In this document: piece by piece, positions 28,929 to 39,265 of the stretch
Numbering within the stretch: the first letter of the stretch is position 1
Layout: each line of letters starts with the position of its first letter
Assembly (NCBI GenBank): GCA_000972765.1
Contig: CP011265.1
Coordinates: forward strand, 1,240,001 to 1,304,000
DNA: 64,000 nt
From: Verrucomicrobia bacterium IMCC26134
GTDB taxonomy: Bacteria; Verrucomicrobiota; Verrucomicrobiia; Opitutales; Opitutaceae
Direction: 5' to 3'
Program-made: the position numbers and the translations under genes
The notes under the pieces: generated by a model
Databases searched by the model: none
Told to the model about the DNA's origin: nothing
What the model saw: the letters and a program-made list of their open reading frames with translations, nothing else

Positions 28929-31162
28929 TTAGGCGCTGGGGGCGTCGGCGACCGGGGCGGCGGGGGCGCCGCTCTGGGCCTCGAGCTCGGCCATGGCGGC
29001 TTTGCGGGAGAGGCGGACCTTGCCGGTGCGCTCGTCGATGCCGATGCACTTCACGGTGATGCTGTCTCCCATCTTGACGACGTCCTCGGTGCGGCGCACG
29101 CGGAAGTCGGCGAGTTCGGAGATATGGCAAAGGCCCTCTTTGCCAGGGAGGCACTCGACGAAGGCGCCGAAGTCCTTCACGCCGGTGACGCGGCCGGTGT
29201 AGATCTTGCCGTTCTCGATCGGGGGACCGCCGGCGTTGCCGCCACGTCCGCCCTCGCGACCGCCACCGCCAGCGCCGCCGCAGACGGCGTCGATTTCCTG
29301 GATGGCGCGGGCCATCGCGGCACCGTTATTGGAGTAGACGAAGACCTTGCCAGAATCGTCGTCGGAGATGTCGATCTGCGCGCCGGTGGTCTCGACGATG
29401 CGGCGGATGTTTTTGCCGCCGGGGCCGATGAGGGCGCCGATCTTCTCGGGGTCGATCTGGATGGTCTGGATGCGGGGGGCGTAGGTGCTGAGCTCCTTGC
29501 GGGGGGCGGGCAGGCTGCCGAGCATGACCTTGAGGATCTCGATGCGGGCTTCGCGGGCCTGGTGGACAGCGGCGGTGGCGATCTCGAAGGGCAGGCCCTT
29601 GATTTTGAGGTCGAGCTGGAAGCCGGTGATGCCCTTGGTGGTGCCGGCGATCTTGAAGTCCATGTCGCCGAAGTGGTCTTCCTCACCGAGGATGTCGGTG
29701 ATGGTGGTCCACTGGGCGATGGAGTTGTCGGCGTTGTTCTTGGTCATGAGGCCGACGGAGATGCCGGCGACGGGAGCGATGATGGGCACGCCGGCGTCCA
29801 TGAGGGCGAGACAGCCGCCGCAGATCGAGGCCATCGAGGTCGAGCCGTTGGAGGCCAGGATCTCGGATACGACGCGAATGGAGTAGGGGAAGATGTCCTC
29901 GGGGGGAGAACGGGGACGAGGGAACGCTCGGCGAGGGCGCCGTGGCCGATCTCGCGGCGACCTGGGGAGCCGTAACGACCGGTCTCGCCGACGGAGAAGG
30001 ACGGGAAGTTGTAGTGGAGGATGAACGACTTGGAAGTCGGTCCGCCGGTGAGGCCGTCCATTTCCTGGGCTTCTTTGGTCGGCCCGAGGGTGGTGATGGC
30101 GATGTTTTGGGTATCGCCGCGTTGGAACATGGCGGAACCATGGACGCGGGGGAGGACGCCGACGGCGGCCTGGAGGGGGCGGAGGTCTTTCTTGCCACGG
30201 CCATCGGCACGCACGCCCTTCTCGAGGACGGTATTGCGGTAGGCGGTGTATTGGAGGTCTTCGAAGACGACGGCGAGGTCGACATCGGTGAACTTGTCGG
30301 CACCGAGCTCGGCGACGAGGGCGGTCTTGGCCTCTTCCTTGAGGGCTTTGACGGCGGCTCCGCGGGCGGCCTTCTCCTTGCCGAAGATGGCGGCGGAGAT
30401 GCGGTCGGCGGGGACGACGCGCTCGATGATGGCGCGGGCCTCGGCGGTGGCACCGACGAGGGGGAAGACGGACTTGGGTTTGCCGACGAGAGCGACGAGC
30501 TCCTTGATGGCGGCGATGATGGGCTGGATTGCCTGCTGGCCGAAGGCGAGGGCCTCGATGAAGCGTTCCTCGCTGATCTGGTCGGCTGAGCCTTCGATCA
30601 TGAGCATGTCCTTCTCGGTGCCCACGTAGATGAGGTCGAGGGAGCTGGTGGCCATCTGGTCGAGGTTCGGGTTGGCGACGAACTGGCCGTCGATCTCGGC
30701 GACACGCACGCCGGCGATGGGACCGGCCCAGGGAATGTCGGAGATGGCGAGCGCGGCGGACGCGCCGTTGATCATGGGGATGTCGGCGTCGTTGAGCTGG
30801 TCGGCGGAGAGAAGCTGGCCGATGAGCTGGACCTCATTGAGGAAACCCTCGGGGAAGAGGGGGCGGCAAGGACGGTCGCAGAGGCGGGAGGTGAGGATTT
30901 CCTTCTCGGAAGGGCGGCCTTCGCGCTTGAAATAACCACCGGGGAAACGGCCGGCGGCGGCGTATTTCTCGCGGTAGTCCACGGTGAGGGGGAAGAAGTC
31001 CTGGCCGGGCTTGACGGAGCCGGAGACGCAGGCGGTGACCATGAGGTTGGTCTCGCCGACGCAGACGTTGACCGCGCCGTTGGCGAGGGCGGCGTAGGTG
31101 CCGGTGGAGAAGGTGATCCCGAGGGAGGGAACGGTGACGGAGTGCTTTTGAACTAATGACAT
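28929..31162 (-). CDS. pnp: Polyribonucleotide nucleotidyltransferase (PNPase), with apparent 1-base frameshift
   Basis: Two overlapping frames encode one PNPase. Frame one (from 31162) supplies the first RNase PH domain, the linker and the start of the second RNase PH domain up to [15 protein letters not shown]. Frame two continues with [11 protein letters not shown]-type sequence, [20 protein letters not shown], a KH domain ([18 protein letters not shown]), a Gly-rich insert and an S1 domain ([20 protein letters not shown]). The switch falls at a run of six G at 29901-29906 on the plus strand; a seventh base would give one uninterrupted 744-residue protein. PNPase degrades RNA 3' to 5' by phosphorolysis in the cytoplasm. 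rpsO upstream on the same strand is the usual neighbour. A homopolymer sequencing error is the simplest cause. Confidence 0.9.
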
Positions 31163-31541
31163 GATGATGCTTTCGGTTTGGATATATCTTTGCGGATACG
31201 GTTACGCGTCTCGGATGTGAAGAACGGGCGGCGACGCGCGGCCGCAGGTTCGGGTTTGGGTTTTGGTGCCTAGGGCGAGTGCGGTTTAATCCGGAACGGA
31301 TTGGCCGCAACAGAGCGCAGAAGACGCAAAAATCGGAAGGAGGGTGAAACTCTAAGGAACGGGTGGTCGATTATGACCGTGGGCCCGTGACTCGGTTCGT
31401 CGGCAGGACGAGAGATTTCAATTTGGCGCCCAGTATTCAGAACTGGGAGGCAGATGGAAAAGTCTCGATCCGGAGCGCGGCGATGTCGGTAAAGACAACA
31501 GGCGACCCGCGGATCGGGTCGCCTGTGGAGTTAAAGGCGGG
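31163..31541 (-). other. rpsO-pnp intergenic region with rpsO terminator
   Basis: 379 bp without a supported gene. A 12-bp perfect hairpin lies at 31498-31526 (ACAGGCGACCCG with its complement, 5-base loop) just after rpsO on the minus strand, with a weak T-rich tail; it may terminate rpsO or be the RNase III-type processing hairpin common between rpsO and pnp. The AT-rich stretch around 31165-31195 directly before pnp probably holds its ribosome-binding region. Confidence 0.6.
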
Positions 31542-31805
31542 TTACTTACGGAGGCTGAGCTTTTGGAGGAGCTCCGTGTATTTGGCGAGGTCGTGGCGCT
31601 TGACGTAGTCGAGCAGCTTACGGCGGCGTGAGGCCATCTGGAGGAGGCCGCGGCGGCTGTGGAAGTCCTTGCGATGGGTGCGGAGATGCTCGGTCAAGTG
31701 GTTGATACGAGCGGTGAGCAAGGCGATTTGGACCTCGGAGGAACCGGTGTCTTTATCGTGGGTTTTATACAGGGCGATGATTTCTGGCTTAACTACGGTG
31801 GACAT
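31542..31805 (-). CDS. rpsO: 30S ribosomal protein S15
   Basis: 87 codons, full family length (88 with small variation). Conserved segments are [38 protein letters not shown] and [20 protein letters not shown]. It binds 16S rRNA early in small-subunit assembly. It precedes pnp, the classical arrangement. The upstream region is long and rich in potential stems, so autoregulation by S15 binding is plausible. Confidence 0.98.
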   Translation of the reverse strand: MSTVVKPEIIALYKTHDKDTGSSEVQIALLTARINHLTEHLRTHRKDFHSRRGLLQMASRRRKLLDYVKRHDLAKYTELLQKLSLRK

Positions 31806-31835
31806 GTGTTTGGTTTATAATGAGTTTCACGACTG

Positions 31836-31990
31836 TAGGGAACCTTTGCAGGCTCCGTGCCACCCGCTTGGACCACGGGGTAAACCGCGGCTTGGGCCGG
31901 TAACACCGTTCTAATCCCACGGGATGTGGAACCAGTCATGGTGCGACCCCGCAACCGGCGGAGTCTCACTAACGCAAGTGATCACGCTCT
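31836..31990 (-). promoter_or_regulatory. Candidate structured leader of rpsO
   Basis: Upstream of rpsO the minus strand can form several stems in a row: GGAGCC/GGTTCC (31851-31856 with 31839-31844, one G-U pair), CCGTG/CACGG (31874-31878 with 31855-31859) and ATCCC/GGGAT (31921-31925 with 31914-31918). The density of stems in about 110 nt, directly before a ribosomal protein gene that is often autoregulated, suggests a cis-acting RNA. It does not match an S15 leader that I recognise. Confidence 0.4.
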
Positions 31991-32066
31991 AAAGTCGGCG
32001 CGGCGGGTGCAAGGGTTTTTTTAACGAGAGCGAATTTTATCAAAACGCATCCTGCTGGCGGAACGC

Positions 32067-34073
32067 TCACCAGACCTGAGGCACTTTCACGGCTGGCGGG
32101 GGGCAGCCAAAGGCGGTGTAGAATTCCGGGAAGTGTTTCACCGGACCGACGACCCTGAAGCGGCAGGGGCTGTGAACATCGCTGGTGACGATCAGGCGGA
32201 TCCGCTCCGGGCGCTCGTTGGTGCGCCAGCCTTGGGCAAAGGCGATGAAGAAGCGCTGGTCGGGGGTGAAGCCGTCCACTAGTGCCGGCTTCGTTTCCTT
32301 GGCGGCTAGTTTGAAGGCCTCGTAGGCTACGCGCAGACCGCCGACGTCGGCGATGTTTTCACCGAGTGTCTGGTGTCCGTCAAGGTGCAGGCCGGGCAGG
32401 GCTTCGTAGCCGGAGTAGTGTTTGGCGACGAGCTCGGCGCGCGCTTGGAAGCGTTTCACGTCCTCGTCGCTCCACCACGGCTTGAGATTGCCTTCCCAGT
32501 CGTGCTGGCGGCCTTCGTCGTCGAAGGCGTGGGTCAATTCATGGCCAATGGTGGAGGCGAGTGCCCCGTAGTTGGAGGCATCGTCGGCGTGTTCGTCGAA
32601 GAAGGGCGGTTGCAGGATGCCGGCGGGGAACACCATCTCGTTGAGGGTGCCGTCGTAGTAGGCGTTGTTGGTCTGCGGGGTCATGTCCCAGTCGTTGCGG
32701 TCGACCGGCCGGCCGAGTTTGGCCATGTGGCGGAGGGTCTCGAAACGGGCGGCGGCGAGGACGTTGAGAACGTGCGGACGGCGGCCTATATCCAAGGTCG
32801 AGTAATCGCGCCAGGTATCGGGGTAGCCGATCTTGGTGCGCAGGGTGGAGATTTTTTTGAGCGCGGCCGTCTTGCTGGATTCGGTCATCCACTCGGAGGT
32901 TTTTATACGCGTCGCCATGGCCTCGAGGTGGAGTTTCACCATGGTGTGGACGCGAGCCTTGGCGGCGGGACTGAAGGCGCGTTGCACGTAGAGTTGACCT
33001 AGATCCTCGCCGAGGGCGGCGTCGGTCGCATCAAGGATGCGTTTCCAGCGTGGTTTTAGCTCGGTGGTGCCGGTGAGTTTTTTGCCGTAAAAAGCGTGGT
33101 TTTCTTCTACAAACGCCTTCGTGAGATGCGGCGCGGTCGCGCTGAGCAGTTGCCAGCGGAGGTAGCCTTTCCAAGTGACGATTTTTTCGGAGCGCAGCAG
33201 CTCGGCGAAGGCTTTGAAAAACTCCGGCTGGCCGACCAACACGGTTTGCTCGCTGGCGGGGAACGATACTTCGGCGAGAAACACCGCCCAGGGAAGAGTG
33301 GGGGCGACGGCGGGCAGTTGGGCGAGGTCGATCTGGTTGTAGTTTTTCTCCGGATCGCGCAAAGCAACCAGATCGCGCGAGGCCTTGGCCAGGCGGGTTT
33401 CCAGCTTGAAGATGGAGCGGGCGAGGGTTTTGGCGTCGGCCGGTTTTTCGCCGGCGAGTCCGAGAATCTTTTCTATGTGGTCGACGTAGGCGCGACGGAT
33501 GTCTTTAGCGGTTTTGTCCGTGTCGAGGTAGTAATTGCGTTCCGGCAAACCGAGCCCGCCCTGGCGAAAAGAGGCGATCATGACGGAGCTGTTTTTGTCG
33601 TCCACTTGCACGCCGAAATCGAAACCGGCGCCCAGACCGGCGGCGTGGAAGCGGCCGATGGTTTTGACGACATCCTCGGATGTTTTGAGCGCGGCGATCT
33701 CCTCCAGCCAGGGTTTTATCGGATCGAGACCTGCTTTCTCGATTTCCGCTTCGTCCATGCCTGAGGCGTAGAAGTCTCCGATCCGCTGGGCCAGACTGCC
33801 TTTGGCGCCTCCGGTGCGTGCGGAGGTATCCAGGATGTCGCGCAGGATGGCGAAGGTGCGTTCGTCGATTTCCTGATTCACTCCCCAGGCGGCGTGATCG
33901 CCTGGGATAGGCACCCGGTCAAAAGATCCGCAGGCGTAGGCGTAAAGATCTTCGCAAGGAGAGGCGGATAAATCCATGTAGGCCCGGTCCACTCCCACCA
34001 CGGGGCGAATGGCATCGGCGGCCGAGATCGGAAGGACAACACTGAGAAACAGGACAAGGAGAGGTGTGCGCAT
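32067..34073 (-). CDS. M13-family zinc endopeptidase (neprilysin/PepO-like), secreted
   Basis: 668 codons from the ATG at 34073, which opens with a signal peptide (MRTPLLVLFLSVVLPISAADA). The N-terminal M13 domain starts with SPCEDLYAYACGSFDR. The catalytic site is HELTH at residues 511-515, followed by GENIADVGGLRVAYEAFK, which supplies the third zinc ligand, and the substrate-binding segment near NERPERIRLIVTSDVHSPCRFRV. Family length is about 650-700. It cleaves small peptides in the periplasm. It stands alone between rpsO and an rRNA-modification gene. Confidence 0.95.
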   Translation of the reverse strand: MRTPLLVLFLSVVLPISAADAIRPVVGVDRAYMDLSASPCEDLYAYACGSFDRVPIPGDHAAWGVNQEIDERTFAILRDILDTSARTGGAKGSLAQRIGDFYASGMDEAEIEKAGLDPIKPWLEEIAALKTSEDVVKTIGRFHAAGLGAGFDFGVQVDDKNSSVMIASFRQGGLGLPERNYYLDTDKTAKDIRRAYVDHIEKILGLAGEKPADAKTLARSIFKLETRLAKASRDLVALRDPEKNYNQIDLAQLPAVAPTLPWAVFLAEVSFPASEQTVLVGQPEFFKAFAELLRSEKIVTWKGYLRWQLLSATAPHLTKAFVEENHAFYGKKLTGTTELKPRWKRILDATDAALGEDLGQLYVQRAFSPAAKARVHTMVKLHLEAMATRIKTSEWMTESSKTAALKKISTLRTKIGYPDTWRDYSTLDIGRRPHVLNVLAAARFETLRHMAKLGRPVDRNDWDMTPQTNNAYYDGTLNEMVFPAGILQPPFFDEHADDASNYGALASTIGHELTHAFDDEGRQHDWEGNLKPWWSDEDVKRFQARAELVAKHYSGYEALPGLHLDGHQTLGENIADVGGLRVAYEAFKLAAKETKPALVDGFTPDQRFFIAFAQGWRTNERPERIRLIVTSDVHSPCRFRVVGPVKHFPEFYTAFGCPPPAVKVPQVW

Positions 34074-34194
34074 GGGGGGGAGACTTTGCGGCCCCACGCT
34101 AGGGACTTCCTCGATTGGCACAACCCGTCCTTTTAAAAGGAAAGCTTAAGCGCTATTCACACCTCGCACCGACGCGCCACGCCGGTTCGGGTGT

Positions 34195-34809
34195 TTATTC
34201 GGAAAAGGCGTCGGAACGCTGCGCCGGAGTGAGCTCAACCCAGGCGCCGGGGCGATGGAGCAGACCGATGGCCGAGAGGGTCAGGCGGCCGATACGCATC
34301 CGGAAGAGGCGCAGGGTGGGGTGGCCTACGGCGGCGGTCATGCGGCGGACCTGGCGGTTTTTGCCCTCGGTGAGAGTGAGGCTGAGCCAGGCATCGGGAA
34401 CGTTTTTCCGGAAACGCACCGGCGGATTGCGCGGCGGCAATGCGGTGGTGAGAGCGGGGTCGAGGCGCTGCACGACGCAGGGCAGGCAGGCGTGGTCGGG
34501 CAGGCGCACGCCGGCGGCCAGGGATTGCATGGCCTCGGTCGTGGGCACGCGCTCGACGCAGGCCCAGTATTCGCGCGGGTGGCCGTGGCGGGGATCGAGC
34601 AGGTGGGTGGCGAGGCTGGTCTCGTCGGAGAGGAGCAGGAGACCCTCGCTGTCGGCGTCGAGGCGGCCGAGCGGATAAACCCGGGCGGGCAGACGCGGAC
34701 CGGCTGCGAAGGGTGCGGAGCCGAGCTGGGCGAGGGTTTTCCAAGCGGAGCCCGGCTCGGGCGTGAACTGGGAGAGCACGCCGTAGGGCTTGTGGAGGGC
34801 GATGAGCAA
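34195..34809 (-). CDS. rRNA pseudouridine synthase, RsuA/RluE family
   Basis: 204 codons without an N-terminal S4 domain, which matches the RluE-like subgroup. The catalytic motif is GRLDADSEGLLLLSDE with its conserved Asp. The terminal signature EGKNRQVRRMTAAVGHPTLRL is also present. It isomerises a uridine in 23S rRNA; the exact position cannot be read from the sequence. It lies 47 bp downstream of the beta-CASP nuclease gene. Confidence 0.92.
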   Translation of the reverse strand: MLIALHKPYGVLSQFTPEPGSAWKTLAQLGSAPFAAGPRLPARVYPLGRLDADSEGLLLLSDETSLATHLLDPRHGHPREYWACVERVPTTEAMQSLAAGVRLPDHACLPCVVQRLDPALTTALPPRNPPVRFRKNVPDAWLSLTLTEGKNRQVRRMTAAVGHPTLRLFRMRIGRLTLSAIGLLHRPGAWVELTPAQRSDAFSE

Positions 34810-34856
34810 GGTGTCAGGAGGACGGGCCGGGGTCGCCGGCGCCGTCCATCGTATCC

Positions 34857-36215
34857 TTAAACTTCATACACCTGGCCCGGCACCGGGTCGATGACCTTGG
34901 TGTTGGGCATGCGGGCGGCGAGGTTTTCCTGGAACCATTTGCGCGCCTCGGGCTCGCCGTGGGCGAGGACGATGCAGCGGGCATCGGTCTGGACGGCGAA
35001 CTGGAGCAACTCCTCGCGGTCGGCGTGGCCGGATAACTCGAAGCGTTCGACCTTGGCCTTCACGGTGGTCTTCACGTTGATGGCGCTGAAGAGGAAGGGG
35101 TCGCCGTGTTTGCAGGTCTGGAGCACTCCGCCGGGGGTGCTGGGATCGCAATAACCGACGAACGCGATGGTGTTATGCGCATGGCCGAGCAGGCCCGAGG
35201 CGAGGGTGTAGCTGGGGGTGCGCTCGACCAGCATGCCGGAGCTGATCAGGTAGATCGCCTTCTGCTGGGGATCCACGCCGGGCTCGAGCTTGCGCGGGAG
35301 CGGCTGGGTGTGGAGGTCCTTGAGGATGGAGCGGCTGAACTGGACGTGCTTGGTCTTGCGAGCGATCTCGTCGAAGTAGTCGCAGAGGTCGAGACCCAGT
35401 CCGGAGGTGTAGATCGGGCAGTTGATGAGTTTGCCGAACTTCCGGGCGTCGTGGAAAATCGCGAGCAGCTCCTGCATGCGCCCGAGGGCGAAAACCGGGA
35501 TGAGCACGGAGCCGCCGGCCTGGATGGTGGAGTTGATGGTGTTGATTAGGCGCGCGACTTCGTTGAGGCGCTCTTTGCCCTCGGGGCGCTCGGTGGTGCC
35601 GCGGGTGGTCTCGGTGATGAGGGTGTCGAAGTGGCCGGCGGGGAAACGGGCGCCCTTGAGCACGCGCTGGTCCTCGAATAGCACGTCGCCGGTGATGAAG
35701 ATATGGCGGTGCTTGTGGCGGAGTTCTACGGCGCAGGCGCCGGCGACGTGGCCTGCGGGATGGAGGGTGACCTCGATCTCGTCGCGACCGCTGCTGAATT
35801 TTTTAGGATGGCCGAAGGCCAGTCCGCTCATGCGCGGGGCGCAGCGGTCGATGTCCTCGTGCGTGAAGTGCGGCGGGTCCTGGGTCTGACCCTCGGAGAG
35901 CTGGCGCTTCATGACATTCGCCGAGTTATGCAGCATGCGCTCGACGATCATGCGGCTGGACAGCGTCATGAGCACCGGGGCGTTAGGATGCTCTCGCATG
36001 GCGACGGGCAAAGTGCCGAGGTGGTCGAGATGGCAGTGAGTGAGGATAATCAGATCGATGCTGATACCGCGGAGCCGCCCAAAGTCGGGCATGGCGGCAC
36101 GGCCGCTTAACTTCGGGTGTAATCCGCTGTCGATAAGAATGTTGAGTTCACCGATTTGGAGGAGCGTGCAGCTTGAGCCGATGCCTCCCTCACGGTTGAG
36201 GTCGATTAGTTTCAT
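34857..36215 (-). CDS. Metallo-beta-lactamase-fold RNA-processing nuclease (beta-CASP family)
   Basis: 452 codons. The zinc motif is LTHCHLDHLGTLP, with further metallo-beta-lactamase motifs in LHPAGHVAGACAVEL and FITGDVLFEDQ. A beta-CASP insert (LIPVFALGRMQELLAIFHDA) and the C-terminal RNA-specificity segment (ELSGHADREELLQF; VLAHGEPEARKWFQENL) follow. Relatives are cytoplasmic endo- or exonucleases of RNA related to CPSF73. It is probably transcribed with the pseudouridine synthase downstream. Confidence 0.92.
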   Translation of the reverse strand: MKLIDLNREGGIGSSCTLLQIGELNILIDSGLHPKLSGRAAMPDFGRLRGISIDLIILTHCHLDHLGTLPVAMREHPNAPVLMTLSSRMIVERMLHNSANVMKRQLSEGQTQDPPHFTHEDIDRCAPRMSGLAFGHPKKFSSGRDEIEVTLHPAGHVAGACAVELRHKHRHIFITGDVLFEDQRVLKGARFPAGHFDTLITETTRGTTERPEGKERLNEVARLINTINSTIQAGGSVLIPVFALGRMQELLAIFHDARKFGKLINCPIYTSGLGLDLCDYFDEIARKTKHVQFSRSILKDLHTQPLPRKLEPGVDPQQKAIYLISSGMLVERTPSYTLASGLLGHAHNTIAFVGYCDPSTPGGVLQTCKHGDPFLFSAINVKTTVKAKVERFELSGHADREELLQFAVQTDARCIVLAHGEPEARKWFQENLAARMPNTKVIDPVPGQVYEV

Positions 36216-36308
36216 TATGGGAATTGGTCAGACAGAGACCTGCGAGAGTGGAGAGCAAGCGCAACCTCGGCAGATATCTTCCGGCGGGAATGAGGGCGGC
36301 CAGTAGGT

Positions 36309-36719
36309 TCAAGCTTCGCCTTCGCCGCCTTGGGGCGTGCCTGAGGGTATGCGCATCGCGAAAGCAGGCAGCAAAACGTGCACCGCGCGCCCGGCTTCAT
36401 CGATGCCGTGATAGCTGCCCTGGGCGACCGCATCTGCGCCGGCCACATGGTAGCTGTTATAGGAAAAACTTTCGCCCGGCGAGAGTCGGGGCGTCTCGCC
36501 GACGATCTTGTCGCCCTCGATGACCTGGCGGGTGCCGTCGCTGTTCGAGATCACCCACTTTCTTCCGAGCAAGGTAACGGTGTGTTCGGATGCGTTCTGA
36601 ATGGTGATGTAGTAAACAAACGCATGCGGCTGGTCGGCAGGCAGGCACTTCCCGCCGTGGTGATACACGAGTTTTTCGAGGGATGCGGTGAGGCCGGTAA
36701 GGACGAACGATGCTGACAT
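36309..36719 (-). CDS. apaG: ApaG domain protein
   Basis: 136 codons from the ATG at 36719; upstream in-frame codons lack similarity. The ApaG (DUF525) fold is seen in HAFVYYITIQNASEHTVTLL, GRKWVISNSDGTRQVIEGDK, IVGETPRLSPGESFSYNSY and GSYHGIDEAGRAVHV. ApaG is linked genetically to Co/Mg efflux and polyphosphate or nucleotide binding in other bacteria, but its mechanism is unresolved. It is encoded divergently from the membrane protein at 36899. Confidence 0.93.
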   Translation of the reverse strand: MSASFVLTGLTASLEKLVYHHGGKCLPADQPHAFVYYITIQNASEHTVTLLGRKWVISNSDGTRQVIEGDKIVGETPRLSPGESFSYNSYHVAGADAVAQGSYHGIDEAGRAVHVLLPAFAMRIPSGTPQGGEGEA

Positions 36720-36898
36720 GGTTGATACGTAACCCGTCAAACGAACGGAGGACTGCGTGCTTTGCAAGATGTGCGAAGGAGTTTATCGCCTTAACCTCTT
36801 TCAAGCGCTGCTAATGAAGGCTCCTTCCCCTGCTGGTGACTTGGGCGGCGCGAGGGAAACCGCTTGCGCGACCGGACGCGGCGTCAAGCGTGCGACGA

Positions 36899-37636
36899 AT
36901 GACCTGGGGTGACTACGGCGCGGTGGCGGTGATGGGGCTGCTTGGCAGCGCCCACTGCGTCGGCATGTGCGCACCCTTCGCGCTGGCGGTGTCGGCCGGT
37001 GCGCGACTGCAGGGCGGGCTTGCGTTGCTCTTTGCGCGCCACGTCGCATATCAAATCGGCAAGGCGACGGCTTACGTGTTTCTAGGGGTCCTGCTCTTTC
37101 TCGCCGCCGGTTGGGCGGATATGCAAAGCCCGCTCGGCCGTGCCCAGGACCTGCTCGCCTGGGTGGCGGGAGGTGCCATGATTTTGATCGGCGCGGGCTA
37201 CGCCACCGGGTGGCGTTGGTCGGGTGGTTCGCCGGCCGGCTGGACCGGACGTGCCTGCGGTTCACTGCAGGTGCTGTGGAGCCGGCCCACGCTCTGGCGC
37301 TGCGTGCTTACCGGGTGGATAAACGGGTTCCTGCCCTGCGGTCTATCGCTAGCGGCTTTGTTCTTCCTCGTCAGCCGTGATCAAATCAATGGCGTGGTGG
37401 CGGGCGCTTATGTTTTCGGCTTCGCGACCCTGCCCGCATTGTTGCTCACGGGCTTCCTGGGCGAGAAGCTGTCGTCTCGTTTGCGCGCGCGCGGACTGCG
37501 TTTCGCGGGCTTGCTTTTGATCGCTTTCGGCGTCCTGACGGTCGTCCGCGGCCGTGCGTCGGTGCACGGGTGGTTTCATGAACACCTGCTTCCATCCTAC
37601 GGCACGCACGGCGGCCACGCCCACGGTGGTCAATAA
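36899..37636 (+). CDS. DsbD/TauE-SafE-like membrane protein with GSAHCxGMC motif
   Basis: 245 codons from the ATG at 36899. About six membrane helices are visible. The first carries GLLGSAHCVGMCAPFALAV, the hallmark of the DsbD_2/UreH-like group often found with cytochrome oxidase maturation or metal handling; a second pair-like segment is NGFLPCGLSLAAL. The C-terminus is His/Gly-rich (THGGHAHGG), which hints at metal binding. The substrate (electrons, copper, sulfite) cannot be told. No cytochrome genes are adjacent. Confidence 0.8.
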   Translation: MTWGDYGAVAVMGLLGSAHCVGMCAPFALAVSAGARLQGGLALLFARHVAYQIGKATAYVFLGVLLFLAAGWADMQSPLGRAQDLLAWVAGGAMILIGAGYATGWRWSGGSPAGWTGRACGSLQVLWSRPTLWRCVLTGWINGFLPCGLSLAALFFLVSRDQINGVVAGAYVFGFATLPALLLTGFLGEKLSSRLRARGLRFAGLLLIAFGVLTVVRGRASVHGWFHEHLLPSYGTHGGHAHGGQ

Positions 37637-37696
37637 ACGCGCCGACATGCGACTTGCCAGCGCCGCGCGCGGCTCGCACAACGACCCTTTTCCCAC

Positions 37697-39244
37697 ATGC
37701 AAAAGCTGGCTCTTCTATCAGTGAGTGACAAACGCGGCTTGGCGGATTTCGCCAGTGCTCTCGTCAAACAGCACGGCTACACGCTGCTATCGACCGGCGG
37801 CACGGCCAAGCTCCTCGCTGAGCAAGGGCTGCCCGTTACCGAGGTCAGCCAGCACACCGGCTTTCCCGAGATGATGGAAGGGAGGGTCAAGACCCTGCAC
37901 CCGAAGATCCACGGCGGGCTGCTTTGCCGTCGCGACAAGGCCGAGCACCTCGAAGCCGCGCGCGATCACAACATCGATCTGATCGATCTCGTGGTGGTGA
38001 ATCTTTATCCCTTTGAACAGACCGTCGCCAAACCGGGCGTGCACTTCGAGGAGGCGATCGAGAACATCGACATCGGCGGTCCCTCCATGCTGCGCAGCGC
38101 GGCCAAGAACCACGAGAGCGTCACGGTCGTCACCGATCCCGACGATTACTCCCGCGTGCTCGCCGCCCTCGACGACGCCTCCGCGTTGTCCGCCCTGCGC
38201 CGCCAGCTCGCGCTCAAAGTCTTCCAGCGCACCGGAGCCTACGACACCGCCATCGCCGCTTATCTCGAAAAGCAGGTTTCCGAGCCCGACCTCGAAGCGC
38301 TGAGCGGTTTTCCGAAAAGGTTCACGCTCAGTTACCCGAAGGCCCAGTCACTGCGCTACGGCGAGAACCCGCACCAAAAGGCCGCGCTCTACGGTTCTTT
38401 CCACGAGCACTTCGCCCAGCTTCAGGGCAAGGAGCTGTCGTATAACAACATTCTCGATATCACCTCCGCCACCTACTTGATCGGAGAGTTCGAGCGCCCT
38501 ACCGTCGCGATTTTAAAGCACACCAATCCCTGCGGCGCGGCCAGTGCGGATACGCTGATCGAGGCCTGGCACAAAGCCTACGCCACGGATCGTCAGGCGC
38601 CCTTTGGCGGCATCATCGTGGTCAATCGCACGCTCGAGGCCGATGTCGCCGAGCAGATCAAGGACATCTTCACCGAGGTGATCATCGCCCCGCGTTTCAG
38701 CGACGAGGCGCTCGCCATCTTCGCCAAGAAAAAGAACCTTCGCCTCATGATCGCCAAGGACGGACTTGGCGCCGATTCGCTGCTCGATGTGCGCAGCGTG
38801 GTCGGCGGCTTGCTCGTGCAGGATCGCAACAAGATACTGGGCAACTTCGCCGACTTCAAGGTCGTGACCAAGCGCGCTCCCAGCGCGGAGGAGCTGGCCG
38901 CCATGCTGTTTGGCTGGCGCGTCTGCAAGCACGTCAAATCGAACGCCATCGTCTACTGCAAGGGCGAGCAGACCCTCGGGGTCGGCGCCGGCCAGATGGC
39001 CCGCGTGGACAGCTCGCGCATCGCGGTCTGGAAGGCCGGCGAGGCCAAGCTCGATCTCCACGGCTCGGTGGTCGTTTCCGAGGCGCTCTTCCCGTTTCCC
39101 GACGGCCTGATTGCCGCCGCCGATGCCGGCGCCACCGCCGCCATTCAACCGGGCGGCTCGGTCAAGGATGCCGAGGTCATCGCCGCCGCCGACGAACGCG
39201 GCATGGCGATGATCTTTACCGGCCTTCGCCACTTCAAACACTAA
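37697..39244 (+). CDS. purH: Bifunctional AICAR formyltransferase/IMP cyclohydrolase
   Basis: 515 codons, full length. The N-terminal MGS-like cyclohydrolase domain is seen in [41 protein letters not shown] and [20 protein letters not shown]. The transformylase domain has [26 protein letters not shown] and [20 protein letters not shown]. It performs the last two steps of purine synthesis in the cytoplasm. It lies 21 bp before the inositol-phosphatase-family gene, which may be co-transcribed. Confidence 0.98.
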   Translation: MQKLALLSVSDKRGLADFASALVKQHGYTLLSTGGTAKLLAEQGLPVTEVSQHTGFPEMMEGRVKTLHPKIHGGLLCRRDKAEHLEAARDHNIDLIDLVVVNLYPFEQTVAKPGVHFEEAIENIDIGGPSMLRSAAKNHESVTVVTDPDDYSRVLAALDDASALSALRRQLALKVFQRTGAYDTAIAAYLEKQVSEPDLEALSGFPKRFTLSYPKAQSLRYGENPHQKAALYGSFHEHFAQLQGKELSYNNILDITSATYLIGEFERPTVAILKHTNPCGAASADTLIEAWHKAYATDRQAPFGGIIVVNRTLEADVAEQIKDIFTEVIIAPRFSDEALAIFAKKKNLRLMIAKDGLGADSLLDVRSVVGGLLVQDRNKILGNFADFKVVTKRAPSAEELAAMLFGWRVCKHVKSNAIVYCKGEQTLGVGAGQMARVDSSRIAVWKAGEAKLDLHGSVVVSEALFPFPDGLIAAADAGATAAIQPGGSVKDAEVIAAADERGMAMIFTGLRHFKH

Positions 39245-39265
39245 GCCGCCCGCCGCTCACTCCAC

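Noticed and set aside
31855-31880. T-box-like GGGTGGCACGG on the minus strand before rpsO
   Set aside because: It resembles part of the T-box conserved sequence but lacks the rest of the motif and the specifier stem, and rpsO is not a T-box target.
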